Positions 49,505 to 57,336 of a stretch of DNA of 57,336 nt are shown here, piece after piece. The stretch is from Methylophilales bacterium BACL14 MAG-120910-bin43 (GTDB taxonomy: Bacteria; Pseudomonadota; Gammaproteobacteria; Burkholderiales; Methylophilaceae), in assembly GCA_905181685.1 (NCBI GenBank), contig CAJIYK010000004.1:1-57336 (forward strand), written 5' to 3'. The notes under the pieces are model-generated. The model was not told where the DNA came from, did not search any database, and saw only the letters and a program-made list of their open reading frames with translations. The position numbers were made by a program, and so were the translations under genes. How positions within the stretch are numbered: position 1 is the stretch's first letter; each line of letters opens with the position of its first letter.

Positions 49505-50002
49505 TTGGAATCAAAAACTAATACTGATACAAATTCAAAAGCAAAAGATTTTTTAAAGAAAAGTGCACTAAACATATTAGATTTAGATACATCAGAGATC
49601 ATGGTTATCTGGTCCTTACGCCATTGGGCTGCATGCTCTATTACCGGCGAAGATCCTAAAGATTTATTTACAATATGCAGAGAGCAACACCAACTCCCAG
49701 ACGTCTCAGTACTAATTGAAGAGGTGGTGTATGGAATTGCTGAGGGAACAGATGAAAAGGGACCAATCGGGGGCGAGCTTTGTGACCATATTCATTACGG
49801 AGAATTTAAAATACTCGAAGCGATATGTATGTTGCAAAACGATATGTACGAGGATGCTATGAATTCATTGTTTGGTTGGCTCAAAAAATATCAGGGAAGG
49901 AAGGTATTAAAGTGTTTAAATGCCTTATCGGCATTCCTAGACCAATCAAACCTAATAATCCCACCGCGACCACAATATAGAAATAATCTTGTAACACACT
50001 AA
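49505..50002 (+). CDS. Protein of unknown function under a Fur-like site
   Basis: 165 residues from a TTG start at 49505; no ATG is available because an in-frame TGA lies just upstream. I do not recognise a family. Visible features: an N-terminal Ser/Thr/Lys-rich stretch, SEIMVIWSLRHWAACSITG, three more cysteines, a CDHIHYGE segment with potential metal ligands, and two amphipathic helices near the end (EDAMNSLFGWLKKYQ, VLKCLNALSAFLDQ). Mostly helical and soluble. It sits 12 bases before an S4-type gene, so they may be cotranscribed. Confidence 0.75.
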   Translation: MESKTNTDTNSKAKDFLKKSALNILDLDTSEIMVIWSLRHWAACSITGEDPKDLFTICREQHQLPDVSVLIEEVVYGIAEGTDEKGPIGGELCDHIHYGEFKILEAICMLQNDMYEDAMNSLFGWLKKYQGRKVLKCLNALSAFLDQSNLIIPPRPQYRNNLVTH

Positions 50003-50014
50003 AAGAGAAAAAAT

Positions 50015-50641
50015 ATGCCAAGTAGAAATAGAAGGAATCAACCAAAAAATAAATTATCAAGACAGATGGGTGAAAACATTTGGGGTAGGGAAAATTGTCC
50101 AACGAACACAAGAACATATGGACCCGGGCAACATGGGCCTAAAGGAGTCAGACGGAGAAGTGATTATGGCGTTCAGCTAAGAGAAAAACAGAAACTTAAG
50201 GGTTACTATGGAAACATTGGAGAAAAACAATTTAGGAATATTTTTAAAGAGGCTGCCGCGAGTAAGGGCGACACAAGTGAAAACCTCCTTGTCCTTCTAG
50301 AATCAAGATTAGATGCCATTGTCTATCGCTCTAATTTTGTACCCACCGTCTTTGCAGCCAGGCAATTTATCAATCACAAGCATGTAAAGGTCAACGGTAG
50401 TGTTGTCAATATATCTTCATATAAATGTAAGCCGGGGGATGAGATTCAAGTTAATGAAAAGAGCAGATCATTTCCTTTTGTGATTGATTCAGTTCAAAAG
50501 CTAGAGAGGGATCTTCCAGAATACATAAACCTTGATGTTAAAGAATTTAAAGCGACCTACATTAGATACCCATCTTCTGATGAAATACCATACCCGACCA
50601 TGATGAGCCCGGGTTCAGTTGTTGAATTTTATAGCCGTTAA
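50015..50641 (+). CDS. rpsD: Ribosomal protein uS4, atypical stand-alone copy
   Basis: 208 residues. S4 signatures: YGPGQHGPKGVRRRSDYGVQ, LREKQKLKGYYGNIGEKQF, and the S4 RNA-binding motif ESRLDAIVYRSNFVPTVFAARQF with HKHVKVNGSVVNISSY. It ends PYPTMMSPGSVVEFYSR, a form typical of Alphaproteobacteria and some other phyla rather than of Betaproteobacteria (E. coli ends in ELYSK). It lies outside the usual rpsM-rpsK-rpsD-rpoA operon. Probably a second, acquired S4 paralogue; the main gene should be elsewhere. Confidence 0.9.
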   Translation: MPSRNRRNQPKNKLSRQMGENIWGRENCPTNTRTYGPGQHGPKGVRRRSDYGVQLREKQKLKGYYGNIGEKQFRNIFKEAAASKGDTSENLLVLLESRLDAIVYRSNFVPTVFAARQFINHKHVKVNGSVVNISSYKCKPGDEIQVNEKSRSFPFVIDSVQKLERDLPEYINLDVKEFKATYIRYPSSDEIPYPTMMSPGSVVEFYSR

Positions 50642-50736
50642 TCTTTTAAATAAAAGAACCTTTTTAATTATTGGTAGTCATCACAATTAGTAATACGAGT
50701 TTGAATATTTATATACAATAATTTGGAGAATACAAA

Positions 50737-51196
50737 ATGTTTTTTAAAAATTTACTTGCCTTAATTTTAACTTTTTCTATAGGAACGGTTATGGCAAAAG
50801 ATCATCAAGTAAAAATGCTAAACGGTAAGGCACCAGATATGTTTGTTTTTGAGCCCGCTGTGATTAAAATCCAAAAAGGAGATACCGTCACATGGTCAGG
50901 GGATGCAATGCATAACTCTGCTTCTATCAACAATATGCTTCCCAAGGGTGCGGTCTCCATGGGAGGGGAAATTAACGAAAGAGGCAGGTGAGGTTTCAAT
51001 ATCAGTAAAGTTCGAAACTGAAGGTGTCTATGGCTACAAATGCACACCTCACGAAATGTTCGGCATGGTTGGGTTGGTTGTGGTTGGGGATCCAAGTTCA
51101 AACCTTGGTGAGGCTACTTCCGAAGGAAAAAAAATTGAGGGTAAATTTGCAGCAGGTAAGGGTAGATTTTCAGAATACTTTTCTCAAATAAAATAA
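50737..51196 (+). CDS. Pseudoazurin-type blue copper protein, frameshifted
   Basis: Periplasmic electron carrier. Signal peptide MFFKNLLALILTFSIGTVMA, cleaved before KD. Copper ligands: His in GDAMHNSASI, then Cys, His and Met in YGYKCTPHEMFGMVGLVVVG. The spacing fits pseudoazurin. A shift near 50965 breaks the middle; the other frame continues WEGKLTKEAGEVSISVKFE. Joined length is about 153 residues. In methylotrophs such cupredoxins can serve dehydrogenase electron chains. Downstream of the S4 gene by 95 bases. Confidence 0.82.
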
Positions 51197-51233
51197 CCTA
51201 AATTGTATTAAAGAGATTTATATAGGTTCATAT

Positions 51234-51290
51234 GAGGTCAACATTCCAAGTGGCATGAATAATGTTTCACATTCATGTGGTGTTGGCCTC
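51234..51290 (+). other. Long imperfect hairpin before the photolyase gene
   Basis: GAGGTCAACA (51234-51243) pairs with TGTTGGCCTC (51281-51290), one G-U wobble in RNA, and an inner ATGAAT (51255-51260) pairs with ATTCAT (51271-51276). An asymmetric internal loop separates the two stems. A T run follows only 11 bases later (51302-51307), so it may be a terminator for the pseudoazurin gene, or a leader structure for the gene at 51372. Confidence 0.55.
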
Positions 51291-51371
51291 CTCCGCTAAT
51301 ATTTTTTCTACTTACAAACCATCGTATAATTATTAATTCCAAAAAAGTAAATTTTAGAGTCTTAAGTTGAT

Positions 51372-52646
51372 ATGAAATCAATATATTGGTTTAGAAATGA
51401 TCTGAGAGTAATCGACAATCTCCCGCTAAATAAAGCAATTGAATCTTCTGATGAGATTTTGTTTGTGTACGTGCAAGATGTGAAGAGCTTCAAGGATACT
51501 GAGTGGCGTTTCTCTCGCATGGGTTCTCACAGAAAGTTATATTTATCCCAAGGCCTCAATGCTTTACAAGAGAAGCTTGGCAATTACGGACATTCCATGA
51601 ATTATTATTTAGACGACACAGTGGATGGATTACTTAAGCTTGTAGAAAAATTTCAGATAGATCGTATTTACTGTGAGTCTATTGATTCTCATGAAGAGCT
51701 TGATGAAGAAATAAGGTTGAGAGAGCATAAAGTTGATTTATATTCTTATTATCAATCAGGTTTGTTTTTAGATGACCAAATTCCCTTTAATTTAAATGAG
51801 CTACCTGATGTATTTACAAACTTCAGAAAAGAAATTGAATCACGAGGGGTTAAGCCTATTAAGCCCTCACCAATCAACCAAAAAATAAAGACAATTAAAT
51901 CAATTGTTGATGAGGAGTCAAACGAATTTGAAATGAAGCAAATGAGTTACCCAAAGAGTTCCTTTCCAATTTCTGAAAATAGATTTTTTGGCGGGGAGGA
52001 CAAAGGCTTTGCATTCCTAGAGTCTTATTTTAGCTCAAATAAACCCTCCACTTACAAAAAGACAAGAAATGAATTAATGGGAATAGACTTTTCAACAAAA
52101 TTTTCACCGTGGTTAGCAAGTGGTTATATTTCAGCTAGACAAGTTTATGATTTTTTATTGAGTTACGAATCAAATGTAATAAAAAATGAGAGCACCTATT
52201 GGATATTCTTTGAATTACTCTGGAGGGAATACTTTAGGCTTATCTTCAAAAAGTATGGAAAAAAAATATTTCACAAGTTTGGTCTTGGTTTCTCAGATGA
52301 AAAAGTTAGTCATTCCGTTAAAAATTTTGAGTTATGGAGGGAAGGAAGAACCGATAGTAATTTCATTAATGCAGGAATGATAGAGTTAAAGGAGACAGGT
52401 TTTCTTTCGAATAGAATGCGCCAGATTGTTGCAAGCTATTTAGTTAACGAATTATCATGCGACTGGAGAGCAGGGGCCGCTTGGTTTGAATCTCAGCTTA
52501 TTGATTATGATGTTTCTAGTAATCATTGTAATTGGGCCTATATTGCAGGTCACGGAACAGATCCTCGAGGAGGTAGGCATTTTAATATCAAAAAACAGAA
52601 ATCAACCTATGATCCAAATGGCTCATATGAAAACTTGTGGTGTTAG
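51372..52646 (+). CDS. Cryptochrome/photolyase family protein, CRY-DASH type
   Basis: Flavin-dependent blue-light protein. 424 residues. The N-terminal photolyase domain opens YWFRNDLRVIDNLPLNKAI. The FAD domain has NESTYWIFFELLWREYFR and the DASH-type C-terminus NWAYIAGHGTDPRGGRHFNI with KQKSTYDPNGSY. CRY-DASH proteins repair cyclobutane dimers in single-stranded or looped DNA and may signal. It is convergent with the retinal operon; the two stop codons overlap by 4 bases. Confidence 0.9.
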   Translation: MKSIYWFRNDLRVIDNLPLNKAIESSDEILFVYVQDVKSFKDTEWRFSRMGSHRKLYLSQGLNALQEKLGNYGHSMNYYLDDTVDGLLKLVEKFQIDRIYCESIDSHEELDEEIRLREHKVDLYSYYQSGLFLDDQIPFNLNELPDVFTNFRKEIESRGVKPIKPSPINQKIKTIKSIVDEESNEFEMKQMSYPKSSFPISENRFFGGEDKGFAFLESYFSSNKPSTYKKTRNELMGIDFSTKFSPWLASGYISARQVYDFLLSYESNVIKNESTYWIFFELLWREYFRLIFKKYGKKIFHKFGLGFSDEKVSHSVKNFELWREGRTDSNFINAGMIELKETGFLSNRMRQIVASYLVNELSCDWRAGAAWFESQLIDYDVSSNHCNWAYIAGHGTDPRGGRHFNIKKQKSTYDPNGSYENLWC

Positions 52647-53536
52647 ATTAATTTAGTTTTTGAAAAACTGATTATTTTCGGTAAAAGCATGTGCGCTATT
52701 GTCAGACATGCGAGGATTGGGAATACAAATAAAAACCCTTCAAGACTTAGGTCCAGATTCATATAAATAATTATCAGGGTAATGGGGGCAGTAAATAGTA
52801 TTAACCAAAGCGTATCGGAGAAGAAATTAAAATTGTAGTTAATAAGCGCTCTGATTCCATGCAATATACAAAAATAAAACGCAAACCAGACTAATGGATG
52901 TAGGTAGTACCCTAATATTATCATTATGGTCAGCTCTCCCATTAATAGGAAATAAATTTTATCTTTTATTTTAAAAAGATTAAACATTACATAGCTAGTT
53001 AAAAGTATTAGGTTCAATGAGATTAGGTACTTTAAAAAAATAAGTGTAGATGAGATAGCATTACTGTCTGTTAGCAAATAAAATATTTCAGAAACGCTTG
53101 ACGGATGAAATAACACTGGCATAAAAGTCATGGCAAGACCCCAGCTATATTTTAAATATTTTTGTCTGTTACCAATGTAAGCAAGGTCTGAATGACCAAA
53201 ATGGATAGTTGATATCAAGAGCAAAATAAATAACCCTAGGGTAGGAGAGATAAGCCATAACATAAGCCCTAATAGAGAAATTGATATGTAGATTAAGTAA
53301 AGTATGAAGGCATTTCTCTTACTTCCACTCATCCAAATTATTTTGCCATCAAATGCACCGTGACTAATTCCAAATGTGCTTATCAATAGAAATGAAATTA
53401 ACAGAATAGGGTTTGCCTTTGAAAGAAGGTTAAAGTCTAAATTTAAATGAGTCGATGGTAAAAGAAAAAAATATAAAGTCAATATGACCAGAGCACTCAC
53501 AATGACGAATATTTGATGTTTTAGAATCTTACTCAT
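52643..53536 (-). CDS. blh: Beta-carotene 15,15'-dioxygenase, Brp/Blh family
   Basis: Cleaves beta-carotene into two retinal molecules. The start chosen is the ATG at 53536 (MSKILKHQIF), which overlaps the crtY stop by 4 bases; an earlier ATG at 53608 would run inside crtY. About 297 residues with several membrane helices. Conserved histidine motifs are STFGISHGAFDGKI, STIHFGHSDLAY and LHGIRALI, the presumed iron ligands. Its presence implies a microbial rhodopsin gene elsewhere in the genome. Confidence 0.9.
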   Translation of the reverse strand: MSKILKHQIFVIVSALVILTLYFFLLPSTHLNLDFNLLSKANPILLISFLLISTFGISHGAFDGKIIWMSGSKRNAFILYLIYISISLLGLMLWLISPTLGLFILLLISTIHFGHSDLAYIGNRQKYLKYSWGLAMTFMPVLFHPSSVSEIFYLLTDSNAISSTLIFLKYLISLNLILLTSYVMFNLFKIKDKIYFLLMGELTIMIILGYYLHPLVWFAFYFCILHGIRALINYNFNFFSDTLWLILFTAPITLIIIYMNLDLSLEGFLFVFPILACLTIAHMLLPKIISFSKTKLI

Positions 53537-54660
53537 TTCTTCTTCAAGAGACCCTTGAGCATTAATCTTTTTGGCATGCTCATGATGATATTTATAATAT
53601 CTAACCATGATGGCTTATCTGATAAAAATTTAATAAGTGATTTATGGTTTGATTGATTAAAAAGATTAAAAAATAAATCGGGGCTTTTATTTGGATAATC
53701 TTTAATAACTCTAAGGAAAATTTTATCAAAAAAATCAAGCAACGGATTTGGAGCATACTTAAAAGATAATAAATTATTTTTCTTTATAGTTTTACCCTTA
53801 TGGTCTGATATCCAATTTGCAATTTTTCTCATCGAGTATCCAGACGAAGCTCTTACCATGCCAGCACTGGTACCAATCTTCATTATTCTTTTGTTTGCTG
53901 AGGCTTCGATTAGTGCCATAGGAATAATGCCTCTTTCACTATTTAGTACTTTATAGTTTCCATATTTTTTTAAATTTATTTTATGTTTTTGTTGGAGTTT
54001 TCTTAGATCTGGATTTTTAGAAAACAAAGTCGTTTCAACAAGAGCTCTTTTTTTTGTGAAGGGCAGTTGATAAATAAATTCTGTTTCAGTTTTATTTTTT
54101 GAAAAAGACATTATGGTTGCCTCATCTTTATTAAAATAATTGGATTTAACTTCAATTTCGTTACCAATAAATGCTTGTTGCATGTAATCAGACTTAATTT
54201 CATTTTTCTCTATCTTGGGTCTACTATCGATAAGGTATTTAGAGCAGAAATTTCCCTCAGAACTAGTAACCTGGATTTTTTCATCTATCTCGTTTATTCT
54301 TGTCACCTTTGATGCATATAAAATTTTTACCTTTGCATTTAATTGTCTTGAAAGTTTCTTTAGGGTTGATTGACCATCATGACAAACATACTGATAGGGG
54401 TGAATATTTTTTTTAATTTTTTTTCTATTGTTCTCAATTAATACCTTATCCCACCGATGTTTTGCCTTAAGCTTGAATTCTTTTTCAATATTAATTAGTC
54501 CAGGCCCCTCCCATACACAAAATGATTGATTACGGTTAATTGAATTTTTTTGCTCTAAGACAAGAATTGATAATTTTGATTTATTACTAACCATCTTTGA
54601 TAAGAACATGAGGCTAGACAAACCAGCTCCAATGACGATGATGTCATATTCAGCTTTCAT
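53533..54660 (-). CDS. crtY: Lycopene beta-cyclase (CrtY type)
   Basis: Forms both beta rings of beta-carotene from lycopene. 375 residues. N-terminal nucleotide-binding motif DIIVIGAGLSSLMFL; NQSFCVWEGP follows. FIYQLPFTKKRALVETTLFS and IIPMALIEA with GTSAGMVRASSGYSM are characteristic CrtY blocks. Start overlaps the crtB stop by one base. The sequence is unusually Lys-rich, as expected in a low-GC genome. Intact. Confidence 0.9.
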   Translation of the reverse strand: MKAEYDIIVIGAGLSSLMFLSKMVSNKSKLSILVLEQKNSINRNQSFCVWEGPGLINIEKEFKLKAKHRWDKVLIENNRKKIKKNIHPYQYVCHDGQSTLKKLSRQLNAKVKILYASKVTRINEIDEKIQVTSSEGNFCSKYLIDSRPKIEKNEIKSDYMQQAFIGNEIEVKSNYFNKDEATIMSFSKNKTETEFIYQLPFTKKRALVETTLFSKNPDLRKLQQKHKINLKKYGNYKVLNSERGIIPMALIEASANKRIMKIGTSAGMVRASSGYSMRKIANWISDHKGKTIKKNNLLSFKYAPNPLLDFFDKIFLRVIKDYPNKSPDLFFNLFNQSNHKSLIKFLSDKPSWLDIINIIMSMPKRLMLKGLLKKK

Positions 54661-55547
54661 TAAAGATCTGTATCCGGGAGATTTTGTAGTGAGGCATGTA
54701 ATTTTTTTTGATGCAATGGTCTATCAATAGATTTTGAGCGCTTAAGAAAGGTTTTAATTGTTAGGTTTAGCTTTTCAAATTTACTGAGATATACTCTTTG
54801 TTCATTGAATGAACATCTTTTTTGTAATATCTTGTGACCAATACCCTGATAAATATTTGATGCCACTCTAAATGACCTTTTAATTTTTATGGGTAGCTGA
54901 TTGATTCCATACATACCACTTTGATAATATTCATCAGCTAATTTAATTAGCTTGTCTCTTGAGCTGTTAATTATTATTAGGTCAGTATTTGATGGCGATC
55001 TAAAATTACCTATTGCTAGTGAGGCAGTTTCATTCTTAGGCAAATATATTCTACCAATTTGAGCATCCTCTTTTATATCACGACATATGTTGGTTAATTG
55101 CATCGCAATACCAAAATCAATGGCAAAATATCGTAGCTTCGAATCACGTATATCTAGAACATCACAAATCATCAGCCCAACAACACCTGCAACGCGATAA
55201 CAATACTTTAAGAGCTGGCCGAGATCATTTGGTTGCCTAAAGTCTAGATCACTTAATTGCCCTTTTAAGAATTCAATTATGATATCTTGCCTTGGGTGAA
55301 GCTTGCTATCGATACTCTTAAATTCTTCAAATGTTTCTTTATATTGATTGTTATTTGTAAGTGAGATTACTCTAGCTATTTCTTCTTTAGCTTCAGAGTT
55401 TTCGTTTGATGTATCAACAAGATCATCAAGCCTTCGACACAATGCATAAACGGCGAACAATTTATTTGCTGTATTTTTATCCAAAAACCATGAAGCCCAA
55501 AAAAAGGACTTACCATGCTCCTGCATGACTTTTGAATAATTGTTCAT
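54660..55547 (-). CDS. crtB: Phytoene synthase
   Basis: Condenses two geranylgeranyl diphosphates to phytoene. 295 residues. KSFFWASWFL opens the fold; the two Asp motifs are CRRLDDLVD and QLTNICRDIKEDAQIGRIYLP. It overlaps crtI by 4 bases (ATGA). Third squalene/phytoene synthase family gene in the window, after hpnC and hpnD, but assigned to carotenoids by its operon. Confidence 0.93.
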   Translation of the reverse strand: MNNYSKVMQEHGKSFFWASWFLDKNTANKLFAVYALCRRLDDLVDTSNENSEAKEEIARVISLTNNNQYKETFEEFKSIDSKLHPRQDIIIEFLKGQLSDLDFRQPNDLGQLLKYCYRVAGVVGLMICDVLDIRDSKLRYFAIDFGIAMQLTNICRDIKEDAQIGRIYLPKNETASLAIGNFRSPSNTDLIIINSSRDKLIKLADEYYQSGMYGINQLPIKIKRSFRVASNIYQGIGHKILQKRCSFNEQRVYLSKFEKLNLTIKTFLKRSKSIDRPLHQKKLHASLQNLPDTDL

Positions 55548-57010
55548 GGGTATAATATTTTTTCAACTGCCTTTGCTGAATTAATCACGCCAGGCACACC
55601 AGCACCTGGATGAGTGCCCGCACCTACATAAAATAAATTTTTATACTTTCCATCTTGATTATGAGTTCGAAACCATGCTGATTGTCTTAAAATAGGGGCT
55701 ATTGAAAAGCCACTTCCAAACGGTGTTCTATAGTTAGACTTGAAGTCTTTTGGCGTCATTGAAAAAATGTCTCTCGCATTTTCTCTAATTCCCGGCATGA
55801 TAGTCTTTCCCAAAGCATCAAGGATATTATTTGAAAACTTCTCTTTTATTTTATCCCAATTCTGATTCCCTTTTAGGTTCGGGACCGGGACGAGCGCGTA
55901 ATAGCTGTCATGTCCCTTAGGTGCAAATGATGTATCAGTGCAGGTCGGTCGATGGAGATAAATAGAGAAATCGTCAGCCAGCTTATGATGATCAAAAATA
56001 TCTTCTAGAAGTCCCTTATATCTTGGTCCCATCCAGATTGTGTGATGGGCAACATTTTTATATTGTTTTTTTGATCCAAAAAATAAAACAAAAAGACCCA
56101 TAGAGTGCTTCGCAAATTTATTAACGAATGCATTATGAAGCGATATTTTTTCTCTACCGATGAGCTCGGTTGAAACTTGAATAGGGTCAGCATTGCTGAC
56201 AACAATATCAAGCTTCTCACTATGACCATTTGTGAAATGAAGCTCTGAAATTTCATTACTCCTAGTTGATAAATGCTCAACATCATGCCGGTATTTTATT
56301 TTAATACCCTGTCTTAACATAAGCTTTTCAAGCTCCTTAACAAGTTTACCTGTGCCTCCCATACAGAAATATATCCCCCATTTTTGCTCCAGGGAATGAA
56401 TGAGGGCATAGATAGAAGATGTTTGGAATGGATTACCTCCAACCAACAATGGTTGAATCGAAAATGCTTGCCTTAAATTAGGATGTTCTAGGTATCTCGA
56501 CACAAAGGTATATACGGATTCGTACCCCCTCATTTTAATAATGGCAGGAGCGTATTTAATCATTGTCATAAGTTTGTGAAATGGATGCCCAGCTAATTTT
56601 TGGTACCCTAATTCAAAAATTGCATTTGCTTCCTTAAGCATCTTTAAATAACCGTCAACATCATTAGGTGAAATTTTTTCAATTTGAGAGAGCATTTCTT
56701 CACGGTTAGGCCCATAGTCAAATTGTGTTTGGTCATGGAAGTTGAATCGGTACCATGGATCTAGGGGCCGAAAATCTAAATAGTCATCGAGCTTTTCTCC
56801 GAACAATTCAAACAATTCATAAAATAAATAAGGTGCCGTGATAACAGTAGGTCCTGCATCATGAACATAACCATTTTTTTTGAATACTTGAGCGCGTCCA
56901 CCCAACGCATCAAGCCTCTCATATAGAGTTACATCAACACCTCTTGAGCGGAGCCTGAGAGCGGCAGCGATTCCTCCAAAACCACCCCCAATAACTCCAG
57001 CTTTATTCAA
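55544..57010 (-). CDS. crtI: Phytoene desaturase
   Basis: FAD-dependent four-step desaturation of phytoene to lycopene. 488 residues. The FAD motif VIGGGFGGIAAALRLRSRG is at the N-terminus, followed by YERLDALGGRAQVF and DAGPTVITAPYLF. The C-terminal signature NLFYVGAGTHPGAGVPGVI is typical of CrtI. It overlaps the preceding gene by 4 bases and crtB by 4, so the operon is translationally coupled. Intact. Confidence 0.95.
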   Translation of the reverse strand: MNKAGVIGGGFGGIAAALRLRSRGVDVTLYERLDALGGRAQVFKKNGYVHDAGPTVITAPYLFYELFELFGEKLDDYLDFRPLDPWYRFNFHDQTQFDYGPNREEMLSQIEKISPNDVDGYLKMLKEANAIFELGYQKLAGHPFHKLMTMIKYAPAIIKMRGYESVYTFVSRYLEHPNLRQAFSIQPLLVGGNPFQTSSIYALIHSLEQKWGIYFCMGGTGKLVKELEKLMLRQGIKIKYRHDVEHLSTRSNEISELHFTNGHSEKLDIVVSNADPIQVSTELIGREKISLHNAFVNKFAKHSMGLFVLFFGSKKQYKNVAHHTIWMGPRYKGLLEDIFDHHKLADDFSIYLHRPTCTDTSFAPKGHDSYYALVPVPNLKGNQNWDKIKEKFSNNILDALGKTIMPGIRENARDIFSMTPKDFKSNYRTPFGSGFSIAPILRQSAWFRTHNQDGKYKNLFYVGAGTHPGAGVPGVINSAKAVEKILYP

Positions 57011-57336
57011 TTTTTAACCTTATCTAAGTTTTTCATTCTTAAGCTAATTTCACTATAAATTGATATCAATACAGGCTCAATCACTTTGGGCACCCTATGG
57101 AACTGACTTTTCGCTTCATTAAGTAGATTTTTGATCATAATTTTTTGGTTTTCAAAAGCAATTTCATTTAATTGTTTTGTAAGAGTGCTTGGATCTTTGA
57201 TAATTTCAATTTTTTTGGATTCATCTATGTCTTGTAAGATATTTATTAACATCCCATTAGGATGGTTATTGTATATATCTGTAAATTTATCTTGATCGAC
57301 GCCAATTAAATTTTCTAAATCATTTAGCCACTGGTA
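57007..57336 (-). CDS. C-terminal part of an unidentified gene upstream of crtI (partial)
   Basis: An open frame enters from the right edge and gives 109 residues ending LRMKNLDKVKN. It overlaps crtI by 4 bases and is in the same operon. The sequence is helical and Lys/Ile/Asn-rich (NDLENLIGVDQDKF, then LLNEAKSQFHRVPKVIEPVL). In similar operons this place is often held by crtE (geranylgeranyl diphosphate synthase) or an isoprenoid gene, but I see no diagnostic motif in this fragment, so I leave it unnamed. Confidence 0.6.
   Translation of the reverse strand, partial: YQWLNDLENLIGVDQDKFTDIYNNHPNGMLINILQDIDESKKIEIIKDPSTLTKQLNEIAFENQKIMIKNLLNEAKSQFHRVPKVIEPVLISIYSEISLRMKNLDKVKN

Overview
The window reads as a compact, AT-rich chromosome segment from a small-genome marine betaproteobacterium, most like the OM43 group of methylotrophic Methylophilales. 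The reasons are the gene order rpsF-priB-rpsR-rplI, the aromatic block gyrA-serC-pheA-hisC-DAHP synthase, a pqqBCDE cluster (PQQ is the cofactor of methanol dehydrogenases), formate-tetrahydrofolate ligase, a CysI/DUF934 sulfate operon, and a carotenoid-to-retinal operon of the kind found with proteorhodopsins. The assignment is inference from gene content; no rRNA or methanol dehydrogenase gene lies in the window.

Layout, left to right. 1-2150: end of a SPOR-like protein, cvpA, purF. 2150-3461: metZ behind its own promoter and a SAM-II/SAM-V type riboswitch. 3544-10408: gyrA and four amino-acid genes closed by a strong terminator. 10483-14826: pqqBCDE and a Bcr/CflA-type exporter. 14837-15505: two small paralogous lipoprotein genes, both interrupted. 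15529-22780: a minus-strand sulfate-assimilation operon (tauE-like, cysI, DUF934, cysH, cysD, cysN, fdxA) divergent from cysB. 22781-25329: fhs with a long repeat-bearing leader, then an IMPACT/YigZ gene. 25446-28050: two tandem O-acetylhomoserine sulfhydrylase genes. 28050-34495: rmuC, moaD, moaE, galU, hpt, rnr, rlmB. 34545-39904: a beta-hydroxylase, tRNA-Asn, an aspartate aminotransferase, a secreted serine protease with a TPR-like tail, uvrB. 40004-45523: rpsF with a long Ala/Lys/Pro repeat tail, priB, rpsR, rplI, dnaB, alr, radA. 45539-48676: hpnC/hpnD, a methylthio-nucleoside phosphorylase, peptide deformylase, tRNA-Ser. 48677-49500: a GC-richer stretch without recognisable genes. 49505-51196: a gene of unknown function behind a Fur-box-like site, an atypical ribosomal protein S4, a pseudoazurin. 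51372-57336: a CRY-DASH photolyase-family gene convergent with a blh-crtY-crtB-crtI operon.

About twenty genes, including normally essential ones, are split by one or a few single-base insertions or deletions, while their neighbours are intact and the out-of-frame pieces still encode conserved protein. This is most simply explained by uncorrected sequencing indels, so I annotate these as single genes over their full span. uvrB is the worst case.

The parts most worth a second look are the rpsF repeat tail, the Fur-box/unknown gene/S4 cluster beside the GC-rich insert, the fhs leader, the SAM riboswitch, the tandem metY pair and the light-related gene group at the right end.
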